From Paracoccaceae bacterium (GTDB lineage: Bacteria > Pseudomonadota > Alphaproteobacteria > Rhodobacterales > Rhodobacteraceae), in contig JAQWQJ010000080.1 of assembly GCA_029244725.1 (NCBI GenBank), forward strand, positions 1 to 64,000: DNA of 64,000 nt. The letters run 5' to 3'. Of this stretch, positions 35,386 to 44,887 are shown piece by piece (position 1 is the first letter of the stretch; each line of letters opens with the position of its first letter). The notes beneath the pieces were generated by a model. The model was not told where the DNA came from. It made no database searches and was given only the letters and a program-made list of their open reading frames with translations. Position numbers and translations under genes: made by a program.

Positions 35386-36247
35386 ACGCTTTGCGATAGT
35401 GGTCCATCTGCATTCGTGTTGCGAGAACCGCGTTCTTCATCAGCGTCGCAACGGTCACAGGTCCTACCCCGCCCGGCACAGGTGTAATCCAACCTGCAAC
35501 ATCCGAACAGCTGTCAAAATCTACATCGCCAACGGTTTTTCCGTCCACGCGGTTGATACCAATGTCGATCACAGCCGCACCCGGCTTCAACATGTCGCCT
35601 GTAACTAGGCCCGCCTTGCCGACAGCCACAAACACGGCGTCGGCTGCTCGGCTGTGCATTGGAACCGAACGTGTCATGTGATGGCAAACGGTCACTGTGG
35701 CGCCCAAGCCCATCATAAGAAACGCAATTGGCTTACCCACGATTTCAGAGTGACCGATAACAGTGACGTTCAAACCCTCCATCGGCAATGGCAGAGTTTT
35801 AAGGATTTCCACGGCAGCAACAGCCGTACATGGACCTAAAGCGAGGTCGTTATATACAATGTTACCGATAGAGGCCGGATGCATGCCCTCAACGTCTTTC
35901 AACGGATGCACTGCTTTTTGCAAAACTTTTACAGGTATATGATCAGGCAAAGGGCGCTGGATGATGATACCGTTCACGCGCGGATCTGCGTTCAAACCTT
36001 GAACAATTCCAATCAACTGCTCAAGCGATGTTTCAGAAGGATAAGACCGCGCTTCAAACGTCACGCCCGCACTTTCTGCAGATTTTTGCTGATTGCGTAC
36101 ATAGAGTTCTGAGGCCGCTTCATCGCCAACTGACACAGAAACCAAATGAGGTTGCCAGCCAGCTTCGGCCAATTGACCGGCCTCGATTGCGATCTCTGCA
36201 CGCATTTTTGCGCCGATGGCTTTGCCGTCAATTACTTGCGCTCGCAA
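35366..36247 (-). CDS. FolD paralogue with substituted catalytic residues
   Basis: A 293-residue FolD-type protein. The NADP-binding half (VIGHSEIVGKPIAFLMM) and the end ([16 protein letters not shown]) are intact. In the active site the Tyr49 is kept but the catalytic Lys of YVxxK is Gln53 (YVRNQQK), and the usual KDVDG Asp is Glu120 (KDVEGMHP). Gln97 in IIIQRPLP remains. In other FolD proteins the Lys is needed for the cyclohydrolase step, so this protein may act only as methylene-THF dehydrogenase. It lies directly downstream of fhs, with a terminator between. Confidence 0.85.
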   Translation of the reverse strand: MRAQVIDGKAIGAKMRAEIAIEAGQLAEAGWQPHLVSVSVGDEAASELYVRNQQKSAESAGVTFEARSYPSETSLEQLIGIVQGLNADPRVNGIIIQRPLPDHIPVKVLQKAVHPLKDVEGMHPASIGNIVYNDLALGPCTAVAAVEILKTLPLPMEGLNVTVIGHSEIVGKPIAFLMMGLGATVTVCHHMTRSVPMHSRAADAVFVAVGKAGLVTGDMLKPGAAVIDIGINRVDGKTVGDVDFDSCSDVAGWITPVPGGVGPVTVATLMKNAVLATRMQMDHYRKAFAKTDE

Positions 36248-36301
36248 ATCAATATTCCTTCAATCATTGAATTGTATACCGTTGCATGCAAACTATATCA
36301 A

Positions 36302-36328
36302 AAAGGGCGGATATTAAACCCGCCCTTT
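36302..36328 (-). terminator. Rho-independent terminator of fhs
   Basis: On the minus strand AAAGGGCGG-GTTTAATAT-CCGCCCTTT is followed by TTGATAT. It lies 11 bases after the fhs stop and upstream of the altered folD, so folD would need read-through or its own promoter. Confidence 0.75.
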
Positions 36329-36338
36329 CGAAATTTCT

Positions 36339-38015
36339 TTAGAACAAGCCTTCGATTTGGCCATCATCGTTCAGATGGATCGTCTCGGATGCTGGCTTGC
36401 GCGGAAGACCCGGCATGGTCATGATCTGACCGCAGACGACGACGACGAAACCAGCGCCAGCGCTAAGACGTACTTCGCGAACTGGAACCGAGTGACCTGT
36501 TGGCGCGCCGCGCAGAGATGGGTCAGTTGAGAACGAATACTGAGTTTTCGCCATGCAGACCGGCAAGTTGCCATAGCCCTGATCTTCCCAAGACTTAAGC
36601 TGATCGCGGATTGATTTGTCAGCCAGAACTTCGTCAGCGCGGTAGATCCGTTTGGCCACAGTCTCGATTTTCTCAAACAGAGGCATGTCATCAGGATAGA
36701 TAGGCGCGAAGTTACCTGTATCTGCGTCTGCAATTTCTGCCACGCGGATCGCAAGAGCCTCAGAACCTTTCGAACCGAATTCCCAGTGCTGCGATACAAT
36801 CGCTTCTGCACCGTGATCGGCAACGTAGTCTTTGATCGCTTGAACTTCTGCGTCCGTATCTGTGACGAAGTGGTTGATCGCAACAACAACTGGCACGCCG
36901 AACGACTTGAGGTTTTCGATGTGGCGCCCAAGGTTTGGACAACCAGCTTCAACAGCCTCTACGTTCTCTGGTCCGAGGTCCGCTTTCGCAACGCCACCGT
37001 TCATTTTCATCGCTCGGACAGTTGCCACACAGACAACTACCGATGGCGCAAGGCCAGCCTTACGGCATTTGATGTTCATGAACTTCTCAGCGCCGAGATC
37101 AGCACCAAAGCCAGCTTCTGTCACAACATAGTCAGTCAGCTTTAAAGCGGTTGATGTTGCGATAACCGAGTTACAACCGTGTGCGATGTTCGCGAATGGG
37201 CCGCCATGAACGAACGCTGGGTTGTTTTCCAGAGTCTGAACGAGGTTTGGCTGCATCGCGTCTTTCAATAGAACAGTCATCGCGCCTTCAGCTTTGATGT
37301 CACGGCAGAACACAGGCGTTTTGTCACGACGATAAGCAACGATAATGTCGCCAAGGCGTTTCTCAAGGTCCTTCAGATCTTTTGCTAGGCAAAGGATCGC
37401 CATAACTTCAGATGCCACTGTGATGTCGAAACCAGCTTCGCGTGGGTAACCGTTCGCAACGCCACCAAGCGACGCTGTGATTTGGCGCAGCGCGCGGTCA
37501 TTCATGTCTACAACGCGGCGTAGTGCAACGCGGCGGATGTCGATTTCTTGCTCGTTACCCCAATAGATGTGGTTGTCGAGCATCGCAGCCAACAGCGAAT
37601 GTGCAGACGTGATTGCGTGGAAATCGCCGGTGAAGTGAAGGTTCATATCCTCCATCGGAACAACCTGAGCGTAACCACCACCTGCAGCGCCACCCTTCAT
37701 GCCGAAGTTTGGACCGAGCGAAGCTTCGCGAATACAGATCATCGCGTTCTTACCGATTTTGTTCAGACCATCGCCGAGACCAACAGTCGTGGTCGTCTTG
37801 CCTTCGCCAGCAGGGGTAGGGTTGATCGCGGTAACAAGGATAAGTTTGCCATCTTTACGGTCTTGAACCGAATTGATGAAGTCTTGGCCGATCTTTGCTT
37901 TGTCATGGCCGTACGGCAACAGGTTCTCGTAAGGGATGCCCAGACGGTCGCCAATATCTTTGATTGGCTTCTTCTGTGCTTCGCGGGCAATCTCGATATC
38001 GGTCTTATAGCTCAT
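36339..38015 (-). CDS. fhs: Formate-tetrahydrofolate ligase
   Basis: A 558-residue ATP-dependent enzyme that joins formate to tetrahydrofolate as 10-formyl-THF, or runs in reverse. It has the P-loop [18 protein letters not shown] (about 67-84), [19 protein letters not shown] and [13 protein letters not shown]. With the FolD proteins it completes the link between formate and methylene-THF used in one-carbon oxidation or assimilation. The start at 38015 follows AGGATT. A promoter-like pair lies at 38199-38171 and a 5' leader with two hairpins precedes the gene. Confidence 0.96.
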   Translation of the reverse strand: MSYKTDIEIAREAQKKPIKDIGDRLGIPYENLLPYGHDKAKIGQDFINSVQDRKDGKLILVTAINPTPAGEGKTTTTVGLGDGLNKIGKNAMICIREASLGPNFGMKGGAAGGGYAQVVPMEDMNLHFTGDFHAITSAHSLLAAMLDNHIYWGNEQEIDIRRVALRRVVDMNDRALRQITASLGGVANGYPREAGFDITVASEVMAILCLAKDLKDLEKRLGDIIVAYRRDKTPVFCRDIKAEGAMTVLLKDAMQPNLVQTLENNPAFVHGGPFANIAHGCNSVIATSTALKLTDYVVTEAGFGADLGAEKFMNIKCRKAGLAPSVVVCVATVRAMKMNGGVAKADLGPENVEAVEAGCPNLGRHIENLKSFGVPVVVAINHFVTDTDAEVQAIKDYVADHGAEAIVSQHWEFGSKGSEALAIRVAEIADADTGNFAPIYPDDMPLFEKIETVAKRIYRADEVLADKSIRDQLKSWEDQGYGNLPVCMAKTQYSFSTDPSLRGAPTGHSVPVREVRLSAGAGFVVVVCGQIMTMPGLPRKPASETIHLNDDGQIEGLF

Positions 38016-38092
38016 GGCATAAATCCTGTTTGAGTGTGTCGATGTTATCTAAAACATTTATTATGTTGGACACGACACAGGGATATGCTGGA

Positions 38093-38115
38093 TTCCGACA
38101 TTTAGTCTGTCGGAA
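38093..38115 (-). promoter_or_regulatory. Hairpin in the fhs leader
   Basis: TTCCGACA-TTTAGTC-TGTCGGAA, a perfect 8-bp inverted repeat about 80 bases before the fhs start. A second hairpin (CGATAG...CTATCG, 38143-38166) lies further upstream. Read on the minus strand, both would be in the 5' untranslated mRNA, if transcription starts from the -35/-10 pair TTGATA-17-AAATAT at 38199-38171. Confidence 0.5.
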
Positions 38116-38170
38116 CCGTCTGTGAGTACTAAAGTATGCCTCCGATAGGAAACAAATCTTCTATCGCCGC

Positions 38171-38199
38171 ATATTTTATTGATCGAAATATTCTATCAA
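38171..38199 (-). promoter_or_regulatory. Putative sigma-70 promoter of fhs
   Basis: On the minus strand TTGATA (38199-38194), a 17-base spacer and AAATAT (38176-38171) form a credible promoter. The -35 box overlaps the last bases of the MOSC gene. Transcription would start near 38164, giving a leader of about 150 bases. Confidence 0.5.
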
Positions 38200-38786
38200 A
38201 CGGGTGGTATATTCCATGAACGCTGGTCGGGAACATGCAGTCGCAACCGATCGCCGATGCTTAGACCACCAGGTCTTTCAACCCAAGCGGTTACACCGCG
38301 CAAGCCCTTTGCAGCGGCTTTGAATGGCTTTCCATGCCCAGGTAAATCAGCTTCGATTTCACGGGCTGGATAGAGGCACGGGCGGTTTTGCATATCGACC
38401 ACCAGCGTCGTGCCATTCTCAGACTGAAGCCGCGACGAAGGCGGCACGTGACTAAAATCGCCGATACCCTCAATCACGACAGAGGCACCCAGAAATTCAG
38501 GGGCAAGATTGTCCAACCCACAGGTCTCGGCAATCTGCGCAATCTCTTCAGCGGCCATAACCGACACCTGCCGCGCGTTGGCAATTTCTGTGTCACGTTC
38601 AGGGTGCTGCGAAAGAACCCGGCTGCACGATGGGCGGGTCATGCCTTCGTGGCGTTCACCGGATATTCCGGCGAAAGTCAGATCAAGGTTTTCACGCGCC
38701 ACTGAGCGGATACTATCGCTGTCTGCTGGAACGGTCCCCAGCCAAGTGATCGTTGCATAATAGTCAGTAGGGACAAGAGCAGGCAT
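38196..38786 (-). CDS. MOSC domain-containing protein
   Basis: A 196-residue protein with the MOSC fold seen in molybdenum-cofactor sulfurase C-termini and in YiiM-like proteins. Typical features are GERHEGMTRPSCSRVLSQHPERDTEIANARQV with the single conserved Cys (Cys53), and FSHVPPSSRLQ. Such proteins bind or transfer a sulfur species to molybdenum-containing enzymes or reduce N-hydroxylated bases. The exact role is unknown. It lies between ftsH and fhs on the same strand. Confidence 0.83.
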   Translation of the reverse strand: MPALVPTDYYATITWLGTVPADSDSIRSVARENLDLTFAGISGERHEGMTRPSCSRVLSQHPERDTEIANARQVSVMAAEEIAQIAETCGLDNLAPEFLGASVVIEGIGDFSHVPPSSRLQSENGTTLVVDMQNRPCLYPAREIEADLPGHGKPFKAAAKGLRGVTAWVERPGGLSIGDRLRLHVPDQRSWNIPPV

Positions 38787-38861
38787 GTAGGATTCCTATA
38801 TGTAACTTTTCTCAGGGCGTAGCTTTCAAATGCTATCAAACCCATCTTGACCCAAAAAGAA

Positions 38862-38886
38862 AACCCGCCAGAGGGTCTGACGGGTT
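38862..38886 (-). terminator. Rho-independent terminator of ftsH
   Basis: On the minus strand AACCCGTCAGA-CCC-TCTGGCGGGTT is followed by TTCTTTTT, 22 bases after the ftsH stop codon. Confidence 0.85.
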
Positions 38887-38908
38887 CACTTAATCTTTCA
38901 CATCTGAC

Positions 38909-40828
38909 TTAGGCCGATGCTTCAGGCTCCATCCCGCCGCCGCCCGAAGGCTTTTTTGCACGGGTTTTTGGAATGGCCATAACGCTTGGTTTATCCGACG
39001 CTTCGGCACTTCCGCCGTCGTCATCAGGATCAACATGCGGTGGCTCGCCACGCATAACACGGGCAATTTCTTCACCGGTCAGAGTTTCATACTCAAGCAG
39101 ACCTTGGGCCAGACGCTCAAACTCTTCCTCGTTTTCCGAGATGATTTTGCGCGCTAACTCATAACCGTCTTGAATGAACTTCTGCACTTCTTGCTCGACC
39201 AATTCTTTGGTGTTTGCAGAGACCGAGAAACCGGCCGTTGCGCCTTGGTAACCTTGGGCCGCTTCGGAGTAGTCGATGTTGCCGACTTTGTCCGACATGC
39301 CCCATTGCAGAACCATCGCACGCGCCAAACCTGACGCCTGCTGAATGTCACCTGCAGGACCGTTGGAAACCGAGTCTTCGCCATACTTAAGGATTTCAGC
39401 CGCTTTACCAGCCATAGTCATGGCTAGGCGTTGGTGACATTCATCCTTGAACATATTGAGACGGTCAATCTCAGGCAGGCTCATCACCATGCCCAATGCA
39501 CCACCACGAGGAATGATCGTGGCTTTGTAAACCGGATCGCACTTCGGCAGTTTAGTACCGACCAAAGCGTGACCAGCTTCGTGATAGGCGGTCATTTCTT
39601 TTTGCTCAGGTGTCATCACCATCGAACGGCGCTCTGGACCCATCATGACTTTGTCTTTGGCGGATTCAAAGTCCTCCATCGTTACAAACCGACGACCAAC
39701 ACGCGCAGCCGTCAAAGCCGCCTCGTTCACAAGGTTCGCCAGATCAGCACCCGAGAAACCAGGGGTACCCCGTGCAATGATCCGCAGATCAACGTCGGGG
39801 CCCAGTGGAGTCTTACGCGCATGTACGCCGAGGATCTTTTCACGGCCCTTGATGTCGGGGTTGCCAACAGTCACCTGACGGTCAAAACGACCAGGGCGCA
39901 GCAAAGCAGGGTCGAGAACATCTTTACGGTTTGTCGCCGCGATGATGATCACACCTTCGTTTGACTCAAAGCCGTCCATTTCGACAAGCAATTGGTTGAG
40001 TGTTTGTTCACGCTCATCATTACCGCCGCCATAACCGGCACCACGATGCCGACCTACGGCGTCAATTTCGTCGATGAATACGATACAAGGCGCGTTTTTC
40101 TTGGCCTGTTCAAACATGTCGCGAACACGGCTTGCGCCAACGCCAACGAACATTTCAACGAAGTCAGAACCTGAAATGGTAAAGAATGGCACACCAGCCT
40201 CACCTGCAATGGCGCGGGCTAGAAGTGTTTTACCAGTACCCGGAGGGCCCACAAGCAGCGCGCCCTTAGGAATTTTACCGCCAAGGCGCGAGAATTTCTG
40301 AGGGTTGCGAAGGAACTCAACGATTTCCTCAAGCTCTTCTTTTGCCTCATCGATGCCGGCCACGTCTTCGAACGTCACCCGGCCGGATTTCTCGGTTAGC
40401 ATCTTAGCTTTGGATTTTCCAAAGCCCATTGCCCCACCTTTGCCGCCACCTTGCATACGGTTCATGAAATAGATCCACACACCGACCAACAACAGGAAGG
40501 GCAGAAGCGAAAGCAGGAACGCTTGAAGACCCGAGGTCTCTTGGCTTTCAACCGTGAACGGGACGTCAGCTGCAATTAGCATAGCGCTGATTTCTGCGTC
40601 ATTTGGTTTTATCGTCTGAAAATCGCCGCCGCTGGATGATTGAAAGCGTACGCTTTCACCATCAAGCGTCACAGCAGCCACATTGCCGCTTTCAACATTT
40701 TCTACGAACTGGGAATAGCTAACCTGTTGACTGGATACTGTAGACCCATTGCCGTTGAACAGATTGAACAGGGCAAGGACCAGTAAAAACAGGACGACCC
40801 AAAATGCGACATTTCTCGCGTTACCCAA
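38909..40828 (-). CDS. ftsH: ATP-dependent zinc metalloprotease FtsH (TTG start)
   Basis: A 639-residue membrane-anchored AAA+ protease degrading membrane and short-lived regulatory proteins. Two N-terminal transmembrane segments (about 5-22 and 105-122), Walker [15 protein letters not shown] (about 194-207), Walker [11 protein letters not shown], the SRH motif, and the zinc site HEAGHALVG (about 418-426). The start codon is TTG at 40828, with AGGAGAACTTCC directly upstream and no nearby ATG in frame; the family start LGNARN supports it. Last gene of the tol-tilS-ftsH run. Confidence 0.96.
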   Translation of the reverse strand: MGNARNVAFWVVLFLLVLALFNLFNGNGSTVSSQQVSYSQFVENVESGNVAAVTLDGESVRFQSSSGGDFQTIKPNDAEISAMLIAADVPFTVESQETSGLQAFLLSLLPFLLLVGVWIYFMNRMQGGGKGGAMGFGKSKAKMLTEKSGRVTFEDVAGIDEAKEELEEIVEFLRNPQKFSRLGGKIPKGALLVGPPGTGKTLLARAIAGEAGVPFFTISGSDFVEMFVGVGASRVRDMFEQAKKNAPCIVFIDEIDAVGRHRGAGYGGGNDEREQTLNQLLVEMDGFESNEGVIIIAATNRKDVLDPALLRPGRFDRQVTVGNPDIKGREKILGVHARKTPLGPDVDLRIIARGTPGFSGADLANLVNEAALTAARVGRRFVTMEDFESAKDKVMMGPERRSMVMTPEQKEMTAYHEAGHALVGTKLPKCDPVYKATIIPRGGALGMVMSLPEIDRLNMFKDECHQRLAMTMAGKAAEILKYGEDSVSNGPAGDIQQASGLARAMVLQWGMSDKVGNIDYSEAAQGYQGATAGFSVSANTKELVEQEVQKFIQDGYELARKIISENEEEFERLAQGLLEYETLTGEEIARVMRGEPPHVDPDDDGGSAEASDKPSVMAIPKTRAKKPSGGGGMEPEASA

Positions 40829-40910
40829 GGAAGTTCTCCTAAACTTGTTTTCCGCACTCGTTACGCGGGGATAGACTTAAAATAGACATGCAGCCAGAAG
40901 GTTCAATGTC

Positions 40911-42152
40911 TCACGGCGCAAGAAAAAAATTTTCCGCGCCAAAAAGCATTTCCGCCGACCAATCAGCACTTTGCGCGACCAATGGGGCAGCAATTAGGCG
41001 CTCACCTTGCCATATTGAGGGCGACGCCAGCATTGCAGGGCGCGGCAAACCTGCGTCGCGCCAATCTGGAAAGCATTTTAGACCCTCTTCACCCAAAGCA
41101 CGAATCACCAAATTGTGTTCACTCAAAGGACCCTTCACCCGCCATTTTCCATCCCAGTGGGCTTCAACCTCAGATTCCAAAGCTTTGACTGCGTTGGGTT
41201 CACGTACAATCCAGATAGCGTCGGGCTTGAACAAAACGAGGCATCCCGAGAGACTGGCATCTTTTGCATCTGGATCAATGAGCAACGGTTTAAGTGCTTC
41301 CCTACGGGGGGCGGCGGCATTTGGCGCGACGTACCGAAGACAATCTACCACCAACCGCCGTTTGATTTCCTCGGGCTGTGCTAGAAACAACTTCCTATTC
41401 AGCCGAACGGCCCCAGAAATTGGTGTGCAAATATCGCGCTTGGCTGACTGTGTGACCTCTCGCAAAGCTGATTGAACCGATTGCATGTTCTGAGCGACAG
41501 CCGACATTGCATCCGCTGATAGTCCAAGCATACCCAATTCATCCTTGGCGTTGCGCATTCGGACACGCTCATAGGCCGTGTCTTCGTTCGTTGGATCCTC
41601 GATCCATTTTTGATCCGCTTCGGTAAGATAGCTCCGAAGTGTTGAACGTGACACATCAAGTAGCGGTCTGATCCAATTCACACCGTGGTCGGCTTTGCAC
41701 CTTGGCATACCGGCCAGCCCGTCCACCCCCGAACGCCGCGTCAGCGCCATAAGAAACGTCTCGGCCTGATCGTCTTGGGTGTGGCCCAGTGCTATCGTTT
41801 TAACGCCGTCCTCGTTTGCGGCTTCGGCAATCAAACGATACCGGGCACGGCGGGCTTCTTGCGGCAAGTTCCCTGCCCCGTCCCAGCCAGTCCAGTTTAG
41901 AACTTTGTGTGTCACGCCAAGCTGCCTGCATAGATCACCGACAAACGCAGCTTCAGTGGCGGCTTCTGGCCTTAGCCCGTGATCTACGGTGTAAACAAAC
42001 ACCTTAGCCGACTGCTGCGAGGCCCAATCAACGGCCAAATGCAGCAAAGCGAGTGAGTCCCCACCGCCCGACACGGCGAGGCCAAGCTTGCCGGAAACAT
42101 CACAACCCAGCCCCTCGAACGAGCCGAGAGCCAAGTCATGTTTAGGTGTCAC
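40911..42152 (-). CDS. tilS: tRNA(Ile)-lysidine synthetase
   Basis: A 413-residue PP-loop ATPase that converts C34 of tRNA-Ile2 to lysidine. The PP-loop SGGGDSLALLHLAVDW lies at about 29-44. Then HGLRPEAATEA and the TilS motif GHTQDDQAETFLM (about 152-164). The start codon is GTG at 42152, overlapping the cpoB stop. It lies 82 bases upstream of ftsH on the same strand. Confidence 0.95.
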   Translation of the reverse strand: MTPKHDLALGSFEGLGCDVSGKLGLAVSGGGDSLALLHLAVDWASQQSAKVFVYTVDHGLRPEAATEAAFVGDLCRQLGVTHKVLNWTGWDGAGNLPQEARRARYRLIAEAANEDGVKTIALGHTQDDQAETFLMALTRRSGVDGLAGMPRCKADHGVNWIRPLLDVSRSTLRSYLTEADQKWIEDPTNEDTAYERVRMRNAKDELGMLGLSADAMSAVAQNMQSVQSALREVTQSAKRDICTPISGAVRLNRKLFLAQPEEIKRRLVVDCLRYVAPNAAAPRREALKPLLIDPDAKDASLSGCLVLFKPDAIWIVREPNAVKALESEVEAHWDGKWRVKGPLSEHNLVIRALGEEGLKCFPDWRDAGLPRPAMLASPSIWQGERLIAAPLVAQSADWSAEMLFGAENFFLAP

Positions 42153-42967
42153 GGGCAGTTCAAGCTGACGAGGGTCGATGCTGCATTTATCGCAGGCTCT
42201 GTCAGCGGGAAGCGTCTTCCGACCTCGCCAAGCATGATGCAGGACTCGTCGAACTGACCAAAGGCAGCCAGCATTTTGCCAAGCTGCAACAAGGCCTCGG
42301 GTGCCAATGGGCCAGAATTATCCAACGAAAACGCCGCCAGATACGCCCGCGCTGCCTCGCGTGGTTCACCAAGAAGCTCTAATGCCTTACCCCGACCCAT
42401 TTGCGCTTGGATGCCCAAAGGTCCACCGGGGTACGTTTCAACAAATTGCTCAAACAGATCGGCAGCGGCTTGATAGCGCTCTTCCTCTAGGGCGACTTTT
42501 GCAGCTTCAAAGTCGTTCTTTTCAGACACGGCCAACTGCTCACCCTCGGGTACCTCTAAATTGCCAAACCCGCTGGATATCGCAGGCGCATCGCCCCCGC
42601 CTATCGTTGGGGTTTCGCCCAACTCACCGATGTCGCAGGTCGCATCAATTTCACAGACACGAAACTCGAGATCGCCGATCCGGTTGGTGGCATCCGCCAC
42701 AACGCGTCCGATTTGGAACTCAAGCTCTTCAGTGCGGGCCGTCAGAGTTTGCAGGCTTTGTTCAATAGAAACCACACGTTCAAGCGTGCTATCGCTGAGC
42801 GACGTGCCAAACCGCAAGCCAGTTGGGTCCAACTGCTGCTTGAGCGACAGAATTTCAACGTACAGAAGCGAAAGCTCTGAGCGAATATCAGTCAAAGTAG
42901 ACTTATCCTGAGCCGAGACGGGAAGTGCCAGCGACACAGCAACAGCAAAAACAGCAAACAATCGCAT
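42149..42967 (-). CDS. cpoB: Tol-Pal system protein CpoB/YbgF
   Basis: A 272-residue periplasmic protein, start ATG at 42967 ([20 protein letters not shown] signal peptide). A coiled-coil N-terminus (about 22-100) precedes three TPR-like repeats (FEAAKVALEEERYQAAADLFEQFVETY; AYLAAFSLD; LLQLGKMLAAFGQFDES). CpoB couples peptidoglycan synthesis and outer-membrane constriction through TolA. It is last in the tol-pal order and is followed directly by tilS with an overlapping stop/start. Confidence 0.9.
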   Translation of the reverse strand: MRLFAVFAVAVSLALPVSAQDKSTLTDIRSELSLLYVEILSLKQQLDPTGLRFGTSLSDSTLERVVSIEQSLQTLTARTEELEFQIGRVVADATNRIGDLEFRVCEIDATCDIGELGETPTIGGGDAPAISSGFGNLEVPEGEQLAVSEKNDFEAAKVALEEERYQAAADLFEQFVETYPGGPLGIQAQMGRGKALELLGEPREAARAYLAAFSLDNSGPLAPEALLQLGKMLAAFGQFDESCIMLGEVGRRFPLTEPAINAASTLVSLNCP

Positions 42968-42991
42968 CAACAACACTCCGGTCCTAAACGC

Positions 42992-43504
42992 TTACTGACC
43001 CGCAACCAAAACGGTCACAGCACGGCGGTTCTGCGAATAACAGCTTTCGTCGCTGCAAAGCTGCGCGGGGCGTTCTTTGCCGTAGCTGACGGTTTTTACG
43101 CGACCTGCGTTCACACCAAGGGACAACAGATAATCGCGCGCCGAGTTAGCACGACGATCGCCAAGAGCGAGGTTGTATTCACGTGTTCCGCGTTCATCCG
43201 AATGCCCTTGAACGATTGCATCGTAATCTGGGTTGTCGATCAGCCATTCAGCTTGCTGTCCAAGCGCAGACCGTGCGCCCGCATCCAATGTGTAGGCATC
43301 CACTAGGAAGGTTACGCTATCGCCAACAAACTGACGGAAATATTCAGGCGTCGTCGGATTGTCAGCCGAGGCCAACCCCGAGCTGGCGAAATCATCTGCG
43401 CCCGTTCCAACACCGCCAAGCGGGTTGTCAAAGCGGGAGTCCTGATCACAGGCTGCAAGGAAAAGCGCACCGGCGATAAGCGCCGTTTTTGTAAAATACT
43501 TCAT
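42992..43504 (-). CDS. pal: Peptidoglycan-associated lipoprotein Pal
   Basis: A 170-residue outer-membrane lipoprotein. Start ATG at 43504 (MKYFTKTALIAGALFLAACDQ): a lipobox LAAC with the acylated Cys near residue 19. The OmpA-like domain has the peptidoglycan-binding pattern IVQGHSDERGTREYNLALGDRRANSARDYLLSLGV (about 100-135), then VSYGKERPA. It anchors the outer membrane to the cell wall and interacts with TolB. The longer reading to 43567 was discarded. Confidence 0.95.
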   Translation of the reverse strand: MKYFTKTALIAGALFLAACDQDSRFDNPLGGVGTGADDFASSGLASADNPTTPEYFRQFVGDSVTFLVDAYTLDAGARSALGQQAEWLIDNPDYDAIVQGHSDERGTREYNLALGDRRANSARDYLLSLGVNAGRVKTVSYGKERPAQLCSDESCYSQNRRAVTVLVAGQ

Positions 43505-43570
43505 CTGTCTGCTCTCATTATCCTGTTTTCGCCACTCTATCACGCTGCGGCGCTTTTGAAAATGCAACCG

Positions 43571-44887
43571 CTACTGAAGCGGACTCCACGCGGGATCGGA
43601 CGCACCGTAAGGGGTACGAATACGCTGCAAGTTTCGACCGGTAATGTCGACTGAGTAGAGCGATGCCTGACCCGTCGCGCCTTGGGTTTCACGGGTGAAC
43701 ATGATCACACGGCCGTTCGGAGACCAGCTTGGACCCTCATCAAGGAAGCTTGCCGTCAGCAAGCGTTCCTCCGACCCGTCCGTGCGCATCACGCCGATGT
43801 GAAAACGGCCCTTATGCTGCTTGGTAAAAGCAATGAGGTCACCACGCGGCGACCAAACCGGCGTGCCGTACCGCCCAGCGCCAAAACTGATGCGTTTTGC
43901 CTGACCGCCGGTGGCTGGCATAATATAAAGCTGCTGGCTTCCTGAGCGGTCACTTTCAAACACAATTTGGCTGCCGTCCGGCGAAAAACTAGGGGCCGTA
44001 TCAATCGCAGGCGAGCTGGTTAACCGCACTCGGCCAGTTCCAGTGATGTCCATGCGGAAAAGATCCGTATTGCCGTTGGTGGCAAGCGAATAGACCACCG
44101 TATTGCCGTCCGGCCCAAACCGAGGCGCAAAGCTGATACTTCCTGGTTGTTCTTCCAGCACGCGTCGGCTGGCACTGCCTACGTCCAGCAAATAGATGCG
44201 CGGGAAACCGGTTTCGTAGCTTGTATAAAGAACGCGGTCCCCTGTGGGCGAGAAACGCGGCGCTAGAACCAGATCATTGTCATCTGTCAGCATCTGCACA
44301 TTCGCGCCATCATAGTCCATGATCGCCAAGGATTTCTGACGGGCGCCTTTATTGCCGCGCTCGGATACAAAGACGATCCGACTGTCGAAATACCCACTTT
44401 CGCCGGTGATCCGACTGTAAACGGCATCCGCAACCTTGTGCGCCATACGACGCCAGCCGTCGGTCGTGCCCGCAAACTGCAATCCATTGCCAAGCTCTTG
44501 CCCCGAGAACACGTCATACACGCGGAACTGGATCACAAGCTTGCTGCCGTTGGTGCTGATCTGGCCGGTTATCAAAGCCTGCGCATTGATCGCCTTCCAG
44601 TCGGCAAATTCCACCGGAGACGTAAAGCTTGTGATCCCGCTGATAAACGACGTGGACTGAATTTGGCGGAACAAACCAGTGCTCACCAAATCGGCGGCCA
44701 CAACTGATGCAATGTCTTCTCCGACGTCTTTGGCATCCGCGTTGACGGGAACAAATGCTGGCGCTGCGAATGGCAGCGGCTCAATCACACCCTCGGTGAT
44801 TTCTATCCGTAACGGGCCTTGCTGCGCCGAGACCGGCAGGGCCAGCGCGATAAGGGCAAGGAATAGTGTAAACAGACGTGTCATCAT
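43571..44887 (-). CDS. tolB: Tol-Pal system beta-propeller protein TolB
   Basis: A 438-residue periplasmic protein with a signal peptide ([20 protein letters not shown]) and a C-terminal six-bladed beta-propeller recognisable by repeated PxFSPDG / [10 protein letters not shown] / [11 protein letters not shown] / [12 protein letters not shown] elements. It binds Pal and moves between TolA and Pal during envelope constriction. Two ATG codons (44887 and 44884) overlap the tolA stop; either may be used. Confidence 0.95.
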   Translation of the reverse strand: MMTRLFTLFLALIALALPVSAQQGPLRIEITEGVIEPLPFAAPAFVPVNADAKDVGEDIASVVAADLVSTGLFRQIQSTSFISGITSFTSPVEFADWKAINAQALITGQISTNGSKLVIQFRVYDVFSGQELGNGLQFAGTTDGWRRMAHKVADAVYSRITGESGYFDSRIVFVSERGNKGARQKSLAIMDYDGANVQMLTDDNDLVLAPRFSPTGDRVLYTSYETGFPRIYLLDVGSASRRVLEEQPGSISFAPRFGPDGNTVVYSLATNGNTDLFRMDITGTGRVRLTSSPAIDTAPSFSPDGSQIVFESDRSGSQQLYIMPATGGQAKRISFGAGRYGTPVWSPRGDLIAFTKQHKGRFHIGVMRTDGSEERLLTASFLDEGPSWSPNGRVIMFTRETQGATGQASLYSVDITGRNLQRIRTPYGASDPAWSPLQ

